Part shown: piece after piece, positions 29,779-42,800 of the stretch
How positions within the stretch are numbered: position 1 is the stretch's first letter
How the letters are laid out: the number at the start of each line of letters is the position of its first letter
Assembly (NCBI RefSeq): GCF_036323735.1
Contig: NC_086026.1
Span: 67,033,539 to 67,097,538, forward strand
DNA: 64,000 nucleotides
Origin: Rattus norvegicus
Lineage: Eukaryota; Chordata; Mammalia; Rodentia; Muridae
Direction of reading: 5' to 3'
Notes under the pieces: generated by a model
Told to the model about the DNA's origin: nothing
What the model saw: only the letters and a program-made list of their open reading frames with translations
Databases searched by the model: none
Program-made: the position numbers and the translations under genes

Positions 29779-32700
29779 GGGGCAGCCAGGGTTTCCCAGG
29801 TGCCCCCTCCCTGTAAAGGATGCTCGCCCACCAGGTGCTGTCGCTCCTGACTCCCTCCAGTGCTGAAACTGTCTAGAGACTTTGCCTCTGGTTCTGACAT
29901 AATGACCCGGCATCTTCATCACCACCCGAGTAAACAACAGTGGCTGAGTTAAAAGGCTGGGTGATTATGTTTGCTAAGGCAAACTCAAACTGATCCCTTA
30001 ATCACCTTCCAACCACGCAGCATTCAACAGTCTTTAAACTGCTTCTGCCCCTGAGTCTTGTCCCATTGATTTCCAGCCTAGGAGCCAAGACTGAAAAATC
30101 CAGGCGTCAGAAGATGCACCTCCCACCTGAGGCCAGGCCCACACTGACAGAATTTCGTTCATTCACAGGTTTCTGTGGTGTCTTCACCTCCCACCAAAGC
30201 TGCCCACCCATGTTTCCATGGCTACCGGAAAACAGTATCCTCCAGTTTAATGCCGACATCTTCAAAAAGTCCCTGTCTCCTGCCCTACCCCAAGTGTCAG
30301 AAATGGGGTAATTTAGGCAGTCTTCCTGCCTGCTCTTCCAACGTGGAAAATCTAGGCAATCTACCCACAGCCCCACCCCCTCTACAGAAAGCATCTCTTG
30401 CTGACTCTGATACTGGAGCTGTCTCCTCGAAGTCCTGTCCTCTCCAGAGACTGCTGCTTGCCCTTCCTTCTTGATGGTCTCCCTTTAGACCTTCATCCTC
30501 TTGTCTCTTTTCATAAAACCTAGCAGAAGGAAAGCGTTGGTCCTGAAGTAAAGTTAGGTTGATTCACTTCTCCCTATGTTCAAATCTCATTCTCTCCAGT
30601 ACCCTGTTGAGAGGCAACTCGGACCAGCTCCTCCACCCCACTCCTAGCCCCCCAAAAGGAGGCTTGCTGCTCACTGCTCTTAAGCACCACACTTTTCCCA
30701 GCCTGTGTCCTGTGCCCTGTACCCACCAAGACTTTTCTGTGTGACTGGTCTGCAACATGACTCCAGGACAAAAAGGAGATGCCCCTTCTGTTTTTACTCA
30801 ACTCCTACAGCATCTAGTACTCCCTGTCTTTTTTTCCCTCCCAGGTTCGTGGGTCCCAGTGCTCTCTCATCTGTCTGCCCTTGAATTCTCCTTTGCGATA
30901 TCCAGCAAATGAATGAATTGATGTACATTTGAGCCTCAGCTCTGAGGTCACCTTCCTGGAAAGCAATCCTGGGAGAGGTCAGGTTCTTTCTGTGCTGTGA
31001 TCCCACCCTCTCTTGGCTCCTCTCACCCAACACTCTGACCTGGAGGACCATGCACCTCTTAAAACAAGTTCAGCATAGCTCTGCTTCTCAAAGAGGGCAA
31101 GGAGCAGCCACCTCTAGAAGCCTTGCTTCTTCTTGAGCCTAGCTAGGGTGGACTTGTGGGTGCTATGCCAGGGTGTAGGATCAATCTTCACAGTTGGATT
31201 TTCGAGTGAACTGATGTAGATGAACTGGTGCTGGTGTAGGAAGACAAGGAGGGGCTTTGGAAATGACCTGGAGTGGAGGGGTCAACCTGCTTAAAGGGGA
31301 AAGGAGGACTGCTGGAAGGTGGTGCCAACCTTAGAGGGGCAAAGTTCTGAGAATATAAGATATGTCAGAGCCCTAAAGGGTGGGATAGGAGAGGGGCTCA
31401 AATGGAGGCATTGTCTAGGCCCTTCTTAAAGCTGGAACAGGAGACCTGGAACCTGGAAATGGGAAGGTCACAGAGGCCTCCCAAATCCTGTGAGTGGATG
31501 AAACCCCAGGAGGACTTGGTCCAGCCCTTGTGAAGAGGCAGGTGGTGAGAAAAGTTGGTGCCCCTGAGTCCCCTCACCCAAGCAGTGAGGATGGAGGGTA
31601 GGTGTGAAGCCAGAGAAGTACCAGAGCAGAGATGAGAGCTTCTGACTCCCCACATCAGAAAGTTAAGTTGCAGATATCCACCTGAGCCCTACACTTTCCA
31701 TACTCCGTACTTCTGGGAAGACAACTGGGCAGTGACAGAGCTGGGAAAGTGCGCTCTTGAGCCAGTCAGTACTGGGTACAAACTCCAGACTTTTCTGGAC
31801 TGCCAGCATGACCTGAGACACCCATCATCCTGTTTTCAGCTTCAAGTCCCCTCCCAAACTGCCTCTTGTGAGGATCAAACAAGGTCTTGTTGACTGGGGA
31901 AGGCTGTCTGCAGTCAGCACCCACAGTTCAGGGAGGCATAGAGCTGAGCACCAGAAGAGTTGGGGTTGATGTCTATATGAAGTCTGAATCAAATCACTGA
32001 GGGACCCTGGGCCAGGGGTGAATGGTGGGATGAGCCTCAGGTCTGCATCCCAACCCTGTACTTAGGAGCCTGGCCTGTTCCATATCTAAAATCTGCAGGA
32101 CTTGTAGCACAGTATCTGTGGACACATACCCAGCCCCGCCACCTGTCTCTGGCACTCCTCCCTCTGGCCACTGTTCTGTGTCCAACCCCTGAATTCCACT
32201 AAACAGCTAAGTGAAGGAGTCAACCACAGCAGCCTCCTGGAATCCAGGTCACAGCATGGCTCCTGGCCTCCCGTCAGGTGTTCAGACAGACCCACAGTAG
32301 AACAGGAAGAAGTCAAAGGAGCTTCTGGTCTGGCTGGCAGAGAACAGGTGGCAGTGAATGAAGCCAGCCAGCCACCTGTGAGCATGCCAGAGGCCCTGTG
32401 GAAGCAAGCCCAAAGTCTGTAGACGTGTGGGCACAAAATGAGGTTAAGCCAGGCCTGCTGTGATCCAATGATCAAAAAGAAAATGAGTCTCCCATACTCT
32501 CCCCAGGTCCTTCTTGCCTACCTACAGGCCCAAAGAAGTCTTCTCAACTGACAAGTTCCCCTTACCAGGATGAAAGCTCCAAGATGCTCATAGCTCCTGT
32601 CCACGCCTGGATTTATCCTGTTCTAGGAGTCTGAAGGAGAAAGGGGAATGCAACACCCAGCAGGGAGGCCCTGTTGAACAGTGCTCTCTCATGGCTGTCC

Positions 32701-33690
32701 ATGGAGCTGTGCTGACATTTGGGAAGCACGTGCTGGGTGAGGCAAGGGACACTCACTGGCTGGAGACAGAGGAAGGGGCAGGATAGCACTTCCTTATATA
32801 ACCAGATAAAGTGAGTATCGCCAAAGATAGGGCTAGGCTTCCTGGTAAGGTCACCACTACTCTGCTCTTTCCAAAGATATAGGTAAATCCTCTTTGGTTG
32901 CCAAGACTTCTAAGTATTTAATGACTCAGTGTATAAGCCCATTGATGACCTCATGGATCCAATTGCATTCGACCTGGGCTAGGTAACCTTCAGGACCCAG
33001 TTGACAACCCATTTCCTTAGTCTTCCTGCTCTCTGGCATTTCCAAACTAGAGGCTCTGGTACGGCTGCTCTGAGCTCTGGGGCCCCTTACAGCTAGAGGG
33101 GAGAGGTGACAAGGCTCACTCAGATCAGCTAGGGTGGAACTTGCACATCTTGAGCTCTCTCTGTAGTAATAGATAACACAGTGGAGCAGTCAGTCCGCCT
33201 TTCTCAACCCCACCCTTCCCCAAGATATGAACCACACTCCCTTGTGTACAAGCCATGACTCAGGACTCCTCCTGGCTGGCCATCAGTTGAGCCCCTAGCG
33301 AGGAATCTGCTTTACCCAAGGCTACAGACTCCATCCTGCTTGGTGAGGTGAAGAAGGCAAGCTCGCACTCCCCACCTACTCTGCAGGCCTGCTGCTGCCT
33401 TCAGGATTATTCCCAGCAGATGGGATGATTTCTGGCCCACATGGAGCCACAGAGGCACTTGCTGTGGGGACCCCAGGGACAACAGGAGTGGAAGAGGCCA
33501 GTCCAGAAAACAAGTGAGGTGAGAACTGAGAAAAGAGAGGAGTGGTAGAGGGGAGGCAGAGAGCCCCAGACAGTGGCAGGAAAGTCTCAGCAGCCTTTGG
33601 ACCAGATGTGTTGACAGCTCCTTGACCCACAACCTAGCCTAGAGACCCCTAGGGTAGGGAAGACTTCAGAGTTCCCCCTCTGTAGTGGCT
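29779..33690. other. Intergenic sequence upstream of Clk3
   Basis: Almost free of SINEs for about 4 kb, with no frame longer than about 130 codons and none recognisable. It may hold upstream regulatory sequence, but I cannot point to a specific element beyond the MARE-like motif. Confidence 0.6.
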
Positions 33691-34266
33691 ATTCCTGGTT
33701 GTCAACTTGACTATATCTGGAATGGACTATAATCTAGAATTGGAGATTCTAGATTAGACTATAATCTAGATTGGAGATTTTGAGGCTGGGGGATACAAGT
33801 TTCTGACCTGGATCTTGGTATGAAGATCTTGAGGCAAAGTGGCTATGAATCTCAGGAGCTTAAGTCAAAGAGATCTCTGAGTTCAAGGTCACCTGGGACA
33901 AAGCAAGTCCTAGACCCAGGGGTGATAGTATACACCTTTAATCTGGGACGCACCTAGGACATTGGAAGAAGGAAGACTCTTTTTTGCCTGCCTGCCTGCC
34001 TGGTGGGACAGAGCCACTGCTAGATCCTTGGACTTTTTTTTTTTCTTTTTTTCAGAGCTGGGGACCGAACCCAGGGCCTTGTGCTTGCTAGGCAAGTGCT
34101 CTACCTCTGAGCTAAATCCCCAACCCTGATCCTTGGACTTCTATTCACAGCTTCTGCTGATCATTGTTGGGGAGTTGGACTACAGACTGTAAGTCATCAA
34201 CCAATTCTCTTACTATATAAAGACTACACATAAGTTCTATGACTCTAGAGAACCCTGACTAAGACA
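33690..34266 (+). mobile_element. MaLR-type LTR interrupted by an ID SINE
   Basis: Starts near GGTTGTCAACTTGACTA and ends near AACCCTGACTAAGACACC, features of a common rodent LTR family. An ID element (34036-34127) interrupts it. An internal TCTAGATT-rich near-duplication is visible at about 33730-33780. Confidence 0.5.
34036..34127 (-). mobile_element. ID SINE
   Basis: Reverse ID body. Flanked by a perfect GATCCTTGGACTT duplication (34023-34035, 34128-34140). Confidence 0.9.
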
Positions 34267-34475
34267 CCCTCCAAGTGGAGTATGGCAAAGCTCTGCCTCC
34301 AGATCAACTGTGCCTTGTACTTTATTGTCTGGTCCTCAGTCTTGAAGCAGGACCCAAGGAAGGACTTTTACCCAGGTAGAAGGATACCTTCTCAGCCTTT
34401 CAACATTCAGTCTAATTTCCCCTGGCCAGATGGAGAAACTGAGACCAGACTGTAGAGAGAGCTTACACACAATTA

Positions 34476-34668
34476 TTTTTTTTTAAAAAAAAAAGATTTA
34501 TTTATTTATTATATGTAAGTACACTGTAGCTATCTTCAGACACACCAGAAGAGGGCATCAGATCTCATTACAGATGGTTGTGAGCCACCATGTGGTTGCT
34601 GGGATTTGAACTCACGACCTCCGGAAGAGCAGTCAGTGCTCTTAACCACTGAGCCATCTCTCCAGCCC
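34476..34668 (-). mobile_element. B2-type SINE
   Basis: Full-length reverse copy. A TTACACACAATT-type duplication flanks it. Confidence 0.85.
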
Positions 34669-35329
34669 GTTTACACACAATTCAAGTTGTGGGGAGGTCC
34701 TAGCCACAATGTACCCCTTGGATGGGAAAAAGCCCACAGGACCCTGCAGTGTATATTCATATATTCATAGCAAATGCCGAGGTCTGGCCTGTAGAGCCAG
34801 GAGCAGAGCTGTAATGATGACAGGGCACAGATGCCTCAGGGGCACAGGCACAGTCTCTCTGGGAATAGCTGACATCTCTGCCCTGGCTTGGGAATGGCCT
34901 CATCTGATGATTGTTCAGGTGGGTTAAGAACCTTGGTAGGAGAAATCTGGGTACAGAGTACATATATACCTGGGGGCAGAGAGAGAAGAGCCTGGCTCTA
35001 TTCCTGGGGACTTCTGAGGTTGGGCAAGGGCTACTAAGAACAGGTGGGAAAGAGAGCACTGGGAGAGACCAAGTGGAATAGGCCTTCACATAGTGTAACC
35101 TGAGGAAGTTCATCTACATAACTGTTCCCATAGCTAGCCCACTCTGCTGATTGGTAGTCCAGGGCAGATCTAAAGTGGTAGTTGGTCCATGGAAATGTCT
35201 CTGCAGCTGGAATGGTAGCAACACACTACCTGGAAATGTTGATGTGATCCGAATAAGAATGGTCCCCAAAGACTCAAATATTTGAACGCTTAGTCACCAC
35301 GTAATGGCATTGTTTGAAAGGATTAGAGG

Positions 35330-35435
35330 GGTTGAGGATTTAGCTCAGTGGTAGAGCGCTTTCCTAGCTTTCCTAGGAAGCACAAGGCCCTGGGTTCGGT
35401 CCCCAGCTCCGGGGGGGGGGGGGGGGGGGGGGGGG
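35330..35435 (+). mobile_element. ID SINE with poly-G tail
   Basis: ID body with an internal repeat of CTTTCCTAG. The tail after CAGCTCC is 25 G (35411-35435) instead of A. Near-duplicate flanks GAAAGGATTAGA lie on each side. Confidence 0.85.
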
Positions 35436-35560
35436 AGAAAGGATTAGAAGGATTAGGAGGTGTGGCATTGTTTGAGGAAAGGTGTAGCTGGGGGTAGGCT
35501 TTGAGTTTTCAAAACTCATACCAGGCCTAAGCACTCATGCTATGCCCTCCTCTGTCTGCC

Positions 35561-35663
35561 TCTCTGCCTCTGCCTCTGCCTCTGCCTCTGCCTCTGCCTC
35601 TGCCTCTGCCTCTGCCTCTGCCTCTGCCTCTGCCTCTGCCTCTGCCTCTGCCTCTCTCTCTCG
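35561..35663 (+). repeat. CTGCCT hexamer microsatellite
   Basis: About 15 tandem hexamers followed by a short CT tract, inside a MaLR-type LTR. Confidence 0.95.
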
Positions 35664-36070
35664 TTCTTGCTCTCTTTGGATCAGGATGTAGCTCTCAGGT
35701 ACCATGCCTGTCTACTACATGCTCTCTGCCATGATGATTATAGACTATGCCTCAGAAACTGTAAGCCCCCAATTAAATGCTTTCTTTCATCAGAGTTGCC
35801 TTGGTCGCATTGTCTCTTTCAAGCAATAGAACAATGACTAAAATAGTTGGGTTCCCACGAAAGAGTGGTTCAAGGATTCAGGGAGGAGGGGACTGCATGA
35901 GTAAAATGTTTAGAACTAGCCTAAGCCCCACAACCCCAGCAGAGGCTGAGCCACTACTCTGGGTATGCTGGATTCTTCCTTGGTAAACAAGAGACCTAGA
36001 AGAACTGGGTCAGAACTACAGAACAGAAAGGGCCTCTGAACAGAAAGCTGACGGTGTTAGAGGACCATGC

Positions 36071-36210
36071 TCAGGCCCTGTACTGAGTACTCCTATAATC
36101 CTAGTACTTAGAAGGTGGAGGCGGAAGGGTCAGGAATTCAAGGTTATCCTCAACTACACAGTGAGTCTGAGGCCAGCTGGACTACAGGAGACCTTGTATT
36201 AAAGACCTGA
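36071..36210 (+). mobile_element. B1 SINE (diverged)
   Basis: Recognisable from CTATAATCCTAGTACTTAG and the CAGTGAGTCTGAGGCCAG region. Confidence 0.6.
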
Positions 36211-36619
36211 GGAGGGTGAATTCTATCTCCACTACTCATGGCTGCACCCAGAGGCAGAGGAAGAGGGCTGAGTAATGTTGGAGTTAAGTCCCGGTTCTGT
36301 GCAGGGTAATATGAAGATAGCTGTTCAACTCAAGATGTGTGGAAACTAGAGTGCCAGAACAGAGAGCTTCTGGGTATTCAGGAAGACACAAAAGAGACCT
36401 TACTGTTCAGCTAACAAGATAGTGAATACATCTATTTTTGACAGAATAAAGGCCCACCCAGGGTCCAGAGTGCCTCATTTATCAGCACACCTGTTTCTGG
36501 AAGTTACTCAGGAAGGAGCTAGAGGAGAAGTTACTCAGGAAGGAGTTAGAGGGTTGCATCATGAGGAGGGAGCTGACTACGAGGGGACATTCTGGCACCG
36601 GGTGGCAGTAGCTTTGATG

Positions 36620-36650
36620 TGGATGGATGGATGGATAGATACATACATGC

Positions 36651-36705
<55 letters not shown>

Positions 36706-36762
36706 CATAGATACATAGATACATAGATAGATACATACATACATAGATAGATACATAGATAC
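36620..36762 (+). repeat. GATA/GATG/CATA tetranucleotide microsatellite
   Basis: About 140 bp compound tetranucleotide array with a pure GATA core (36653-36702). Confidence 0.95.
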
Positions 36763-37167
36763 TCCAGAGGCACAGTGGAGTCTGGCCTTCTCCACCTCCT
36801 TCTGCTCTCCATTGTCTTCCTAACTGCAAGACAACGAGGTTCTTCCCCCTAGCTGAATCCTATGCCTTCTTCTTTCTCTTTGCCAGCCCTTCACAGAGCT
36901 CCCATCCACGGAGCTCCCATCCATTCGGTATGCATTCACACGTGGGCTTCTTCTATGGTACAGAACTTATGTCAGAGCAGCCTGCTTCTTGTCCCCAAAA
37001 GCACATGACTTGAGGGTATACAAGTCAAGAAACAAGTGATTACAATTTAGAGAGCTCAACCAGGGGCTGGACAACAGAAAGAGCCTCTCCAATGAAGGGG
37101 ATTCTGTTCCTCTCACCTGGGGTGACATTTTGATAATTCTGGAGTTTTGACTTATTAAAAAAAAACA

Positions 37168-37352
37168 CAGGGGCTAGAAAGATGGCTCAACGGTTTAGAG
37201 CACTGACTGCTCTTCCAGAGGTCCTGAGTTCAAGTCCCAGCAACCACATGGTGGCTCACAACCATCTGTAATGGGATCCGATGCCCTCTTCTGGTGTGTC
37301 TGAAGACAGCTACAGTGTACTCATATACATAAATAAACAAATAAATCTTTTT
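37168..37352 (+). mobile_element. B2-type SINE
   Basis: GGGGCTAGAAAGATGGCTCA start to AAATAAATCTTTTTTAAAAA end. Full-length. Confidence 0.8.
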
Positions 37353-37359
37353 TAAAAAC

Positions 37360-38860
37360 CAGAAATATTATAAGAATGTGCTTTTGTTTTAATCTGGGGG
37401 GTGGGGGCAAGACTGCTTTGGACTGTCTGCAGTAGCTGACTATGATTTGCCTCATGCTCTAGCAGAGGCATGGTTTTCCCAGCTGAAGATAGTTTCTGTG
37501 ATTGTGTGACATCTGGAATTCTGGGAACTTTTCAGAGGGTATATAAATGCTAGGGCCCTGATAGACAGGGTTGGTGGTTGGTGGGTGGGGGATTGTGGTT
37601 TGTTAGTGGCCAGGGCAAAGAAGAAACAAAAGAAATTAGATTCAGTGATCTCCCCCCCCCCCAGTCTCCCTCTCCCTCTTCCCTCTTCCCTCCCCTTCCC
37701 TCTTTCCTCTTCCTCTCCCTCCTATCTAGTGATGGGGGGGGTGAAACAGGGGGGTAAAAGATGGGAAATGAAGAACTTACAAAGTAGCAAAGACCAAGTA
37801 CACTGACCCCTCCCTGAAAGCTGAGTGGGAATCTTCCAGAAGGAAAACTTAAATACAAGACACTTCAGAAAGAGCAAGCAATAAGTCCAAAGGCCCAGAA
37901 AAGAGAGAGCTGGGTGGGAGCTTGTAAGTGACCCCTGACCCAGGCTGGGGCATGAGCAAACATCTGCTCACTCAAGACAATGAATTGAGGACAAAGTAAG
38001 GATATCACCCAAGTCTAATTTGTTGAAAACATTGAGTTTGCTGGGGTTCCTTACAGGTATATGAATGAAGGGTGATTCTCAAGAGCAGGAAAGACACAAG
38101 GGCAGCTGTGTCACTGAAAGCCCACCTCAGCCCTGGTGACAGCTCTTGAAAGCCAGAAACCTAGAGCTCATTGCACAACTTACAGGCAGCTCAACCAAGT
38201 CTCTTCCAAGCAGTACTGCCATTCTGAGGATGGCGCTCAACAGTCCTTACTGCTTATATGAGTTCAGGGAGAGAGGCCCTAGCACTTTGTTTCAGGAACT
38301 TCCTGAGGCTATTTTAGTTGTTTACTTCCTAAGTCTTAACTTATCTAGAGAGAATATCTTAGGTCTTTATGGATGTAGCACCTGTCAATAACAAATTTGA
38401 TGACCTATGGTTAGTCAGGAAATAGGAAGTGGGACATCCAGGAGGAAGAATAATTCTGGGAGAGAGCCAGGTGAGAAATCTGCCCAGGAAGATGTGAGGA
38501 GATGGACAAGTGGGACCTGAGCACAGATAACCAGCCACGTGGCAGAATGTAGGTTAAAATAGATGGGATATTTTAAGTTATATCTAGTCAGAGAAGAGTC
38601 TAGCTACATGGCCAAGGTATACGTAAATATATTTTGAGTCTGAGTCTTATTTCTGGGAGCACAGGGCTGGGAGGAAGAACCAGGCGCTAACTTTTACAAT
38701 CCCCCTTTAGAACTCTGAGTCTTAATGAGATTCCACCAAGATGGAATCTTTTATCTCCAGGGGAATTGTTACCCAACAGCTGGAAGATGCTCAGGAGGGA
38801 ACCACACCTAAGCAAGCCTGGTGACCTAAGTCCCATCCCTGCAACCAGCTTAAAGGTGGG
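37360..38860. other. Intergenic sequence with pyrimidine tract
   Basis: Contains a C/T-rich run (about 37651-37726). A stretch at about 38400-38720 has the look of an old interspersed repeat I cannot name. No gene seen. Confidence 0.5.
37651..37726 (+). repeat. Polypyrimidine tract
   Basis: Run of C10 followed by CT/CCCTCTT-type sequence with very few purines on the plus strand. Confidence 0.85.
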
Positions 38861-38866
38861 AGGAGA

Positions 38867-39026
38867 GGGGCTGGAGAGATGGCTCAGCGGTTAAGAGCAC
38901 CGACTGCTCTTCCAGAGGTCCTGAGTTCAAATCCCAGCAACCACATGGTGGCTCACCACCATCTGTAATGAGATCTGATGCCCTCTTCTGGTGTGTCTGA
39001 AGACAGTGACAGTGCACTCACATACA

Positions 39027-39078
<52 letters not shown>

Positions 39079-39098
39079 ATTCGTAAAAAAAAAAAAAA
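38867..39098 (+). mobile_element. B2-type SINE with expanded AAAT tail
   Basis: Full-length B2. Its tail has grown into an AAAT microsatellite at 39027-39080. Confidence 0.85.
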
Positions 39099-39770
39099 GG
39101 AGATCTGCCCACACAGGGGCCCAATTCTTGTCCCTCCACTTTCATTTGCTAGCTAGCCTCAGCCTCAGACTCAAACAGTTCTGCAGGCTGGAATTTCAGA
39201 GGCAGACCCTGCCTGTTGCTGCAGGGTCCCTACTGTGGGATCCTATCTGCAGGCTCCTGCAGCCTCTGCCATTGCTGTCACCTGGGTCCCTGCTCAAACC
39301 CCCCAGGCCACACGTGCATCCGAATTTACTTTTCCCCTTCTGTAAAGATAACAGTCACATGGGATTAGGACCTAGTTCAGGAGCCTCTTTCTAATCTGGT
39401 TATAATCTCCAAATATGGTCATATCTTGAGATGCAGGAGACTGCAAAAATCCTCTTTTTGGGGACACACCTCACACAACACCCCCACCTTGCTTCCTGCT
39501 ACTTTCTTGTTGGGTGGGCGGGTGTGACTTAGCATCTCAGGAACCAGCTACTCTGTTTCATTTGTCTCCTTACATGACCCAGGGAGGATCACAGCTGCCA
39601 AGAGCCTGGGTGTTCAGAGGATGGTGGAGGGCACTGCCCAGGATACCTACCTTCTCCATGGCCCAGCTATGAGGGCAGGCAAGGCTAGGCTGCAGGGTAG
39701 GGCCGTTTGCATGGGGGCCCTGCTCAACCTCAAGGGAGAGATGTGGGCTTGGGATGAAAATGCAGTTTAC

Positions 39771-39865
39771 GGGGTTGGGGATTTAGCTCAGTGGTAGAGC
39801 CCTTGCCTAGGAAGCGCAAGGCCCTGGGTTCGGTCCCCAGCTCCGAAAAAAAAGAACAAAAAAAA
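39771..39865 (+). mobile_element. ID SINE
   Basis: Canonical ID body with A-rich tail. Flanking duplication AAAATGCAGTTTAC. Confidence 0.9.
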
Positions 39866-39879
39866 AAATGCAGTTTACC

Positions 39880-42800
39880 CCTCCCAGGCCTTCCCTGGAG
39901 GCCAACAGGAGCAGAACACAGGCTCTGGAGATGGGGGACAATCAGCTGGATGTTGAGACTTAGAGGAGCTAGGAGCAGCAGGAGGATAACCCCACATGAG
40001 ATCAGGACCCTCTTGCAGAACAGTGAGAGCTACAGGCACTGCCAGTCACTAGCACCCCTTTCCTCACAGAGCATCTTCTTTCTGTAAAATGGGTCCCACA
40101 CTTCCTGTCCAGGGACCTGTATAGTTCCTGAGCATTCAGACCCAAGAGTATATAGGGCTTCCAGCCCTGTAGTAGCTATTCTGTTCCAAGATTAGACCCC
40201 AGGCATGGGCTATGGTGACTACATGTATGAGGGTTGGGCCAGGGTTTGGCTGCTGCTGATACCAGAACCTAGGGTCAACTGCTAAGATTGAGAATTGGTC
40301 CATTGGTCAGTGTGGCCTGAGCTCACACCCAAGGACAGGGACATGAGAACCTGAACAATTAGCCAATTAGAAGGGAGGCAGCATTTCCTGCAGGAGCCCA
40401 GGTGTTCCTGTGTTCTTAGCACCTTGCCCCTTCCCAGAGCTAGACCTCTGCAGGAGTTCCAGGCCAATTACTGGAGTCCCAAAGAAAAGTGGGCCCCAGT
40501 TTGGCTTTTCTTTAGAGATCACAAAGGTGTTTCTCTCATATGGGATCTATCTGTGCCCCGCTCCCTCAGCCTGTGGTAACCACCGATGACTCTTTCTTAT
40601 GTCCACTAGACACAGGGATTTCATAAACTCCTGCTCTCAGCTCTACTGCTTACTGGGCCCTGTGCTGTCCCCATGGCTCAGATACCTACTATGGGCCACT
40701 GGGAGCAGTACTCAAGGGACTCTAAAGAGCTGGGGCACTTGGAGACCCAGTGGTCTCCTTGACTTCACAGAACAGGGCCAGTGTCTCACTAGAGTGGGCC
40801 ACTGGCTATGGTTGGACCTAGCCGTGGTCAGAATGGAGTGGAGACAAGGGGACAGGCCACCCCCTAATAGTTTCTTTGCATCTCAGCACCCAGAGGCCTA
40901 TAGAGGAACTAGAATCTACAAGCTAGGCTCCAGCAGAGGCCATGGGCAGAGTTCAGTGGGGCCGGCTGAGGTGGGCTTCCACAATCACCTTTACGGGTGA
41001 AGAGTTGACCCCAGGTTTTCTAAACACACTCTCCTAAACCCCAAGCTGGGGACAGCGCCTGGAGGTAGACTCTCCTGTGTACAAGACACAGCCCTGATCT
41101 CCCTCTGCACTATGGAACGAGTCCTCTAAAGCCACTGGACCCTTGTTTCTAGGAATGGGAGGAGCTAAGCCTGAGGACATCAGAAGTTAGGTAGGGTCCA
41201 GGCTGGAGGCAAGCCACAGAGGTTGGCAAGGTATACAGAGTGAGTAATGGGGTCTCCTCTCGGGGCCACATATGCTTTCCAGACCCAGAGACAATCTCTT
41301 CTGCCCTCATACCTTCTCAGGGGCCCTGGAGGGGCCAAGGATGCAGGGATGCCAGAGGCTATGTGGGTATTCGAGGGAGCCTGTGGCAGGAGATGGGAGG
41401 GCCTAAGCATGTAGAACAGAACTGCCCTGGACTGACTTTTGGGACTTTAGCAAAAGAGGAACTTTGAGTGAAGCATATTCCACTGAACATTCTGTTCTCC
41501 CACAACTAAAAGGTTGTATAGTGCAGTGTGGAGGGAAGAACGAACCATTTCACCCTCTCCTCCAGTGCCCACCGTCAACCTTATGTGCGGTGCCAGGGAG
41601 ACCTCTTCTCTAGGTGCATCCACAACCACAGAAGGGACCCAGTGAGGGTGGGGCCCTGAGTCCTGCCAGGAACTGTGCCTTTGAGGAAGGAGCAGATCAA
41701 GACTGCCTCTCTCAGTCCCACAAGAGGTGGGCTGGGAGCTGGTGAAGTGATGGGCTGGGCTAGAAAGGATCTGGACCACTCTGGAAGCAACCTCCTCCAA
41801 ACTGTGGGCTTTGTGTGAACCCTGGAGGCCACACAGGAGTAGCCAATCAGCACCCACCTCTAACGCTGTCTGTCAGGCCCCTCAGGATCCTAGGCCTAAT
41901 CCCTGGTGTGCTGCTGGTCACCTCCCCCTCTCACACTGGCTCCAGCCAGGGGTGTGTTAACCATTTGTCTCTCCTCCCACACAGCCATCATAGACATCTG
42001 GTTCCTCTTCTAGAGCAGGAGCTGGTAGACAAATGAGGACTCAGGTTGGGGAGCTCCCATACCCCGGAATCTGCAGAAAATTGGCAGGGGCATTCTGGAA
42101 AGTGAGCCTTCAAGAGGGAGGTGAAGTTGGGGAGGTGCATGGGCTGAACCAATGTACCTCCTGATTAGCCTTTTCTCCCTGGCCAGGGGATCCAGGGAGG
42201 AAGAAGAGGGGCTAAGCTAGGACTTTGGATGATGGGGGACCTGAGTGATATGTGGGAGAGGAGTGGCCCTCCAAGCCCAGAAACCCTGGGCTCACACTGG
42301 ACCACTGAGCACTCAGAGTAGGAGCCAGGCTTCCCCAAACCTATGTGTCTATAAAATGAGGGCAGCGACAGCCCTGGCTGTACAGGGGTGAGGGTGACAC
42401 CAGTCGATGCTATCTTCCTGACCGTCCCCCTTCCCCCAGATTTTCCCTGGAGCTGGGGTCCTGTTAGACTGAGGGAGGCTGGAAGTCAGGAAGTACATTG
42501 TGTTCTGGGGCCTACACATTAGCTTCGGTGACGGTCTGTTTATCCCATGTCTGATGGACAAGGCTTCATTGACAAACACTTCTTACCAAACCAAGAAACA
42601 CATATGAGAGGCTGCCAGTAGTCACTGATGTGACACCCACTGAGTGGTGGCATTGGCCCACTTGTGCTCAGACATTTTACTCTGGGACCCTGAGGAGAGG
42701 AGCCCTAACTTCTCTTGGGGACTTTAGACAACTGATCAGTATCCCTAAAAGGGATCTAGGTGACTCTAGGCATTCCGGGACTTAGGAGAACTGTGTCCTC

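Larger units (their letters stand above)
35255..35845 (+). mobile_element. MaLR-type LTR interrupted by an ID SINE and a hexamer repeat
   Basis: The 3' half contains CCAATTAAATGCTTTC and GAGTTGCCTTGGTCG, typical of a rodent LTR end. It is split by an ID SINE at 35330-35435 and by a CTGCCT microsatellite. Confidence 0.5.

Noticed and set aside
35537..35734. Leu-Pro repeat open frame and possible CRISPR-like array
   Set aside because: It is a CTGCCT hexamer microsatellite without spacers; CRISPR arrays are not expected in a mammalian genome.
36482..36829. Open frames rich in Tyr-Ile-Ser repeats
   Set aside because: They are translations of the GATA microsatellite.
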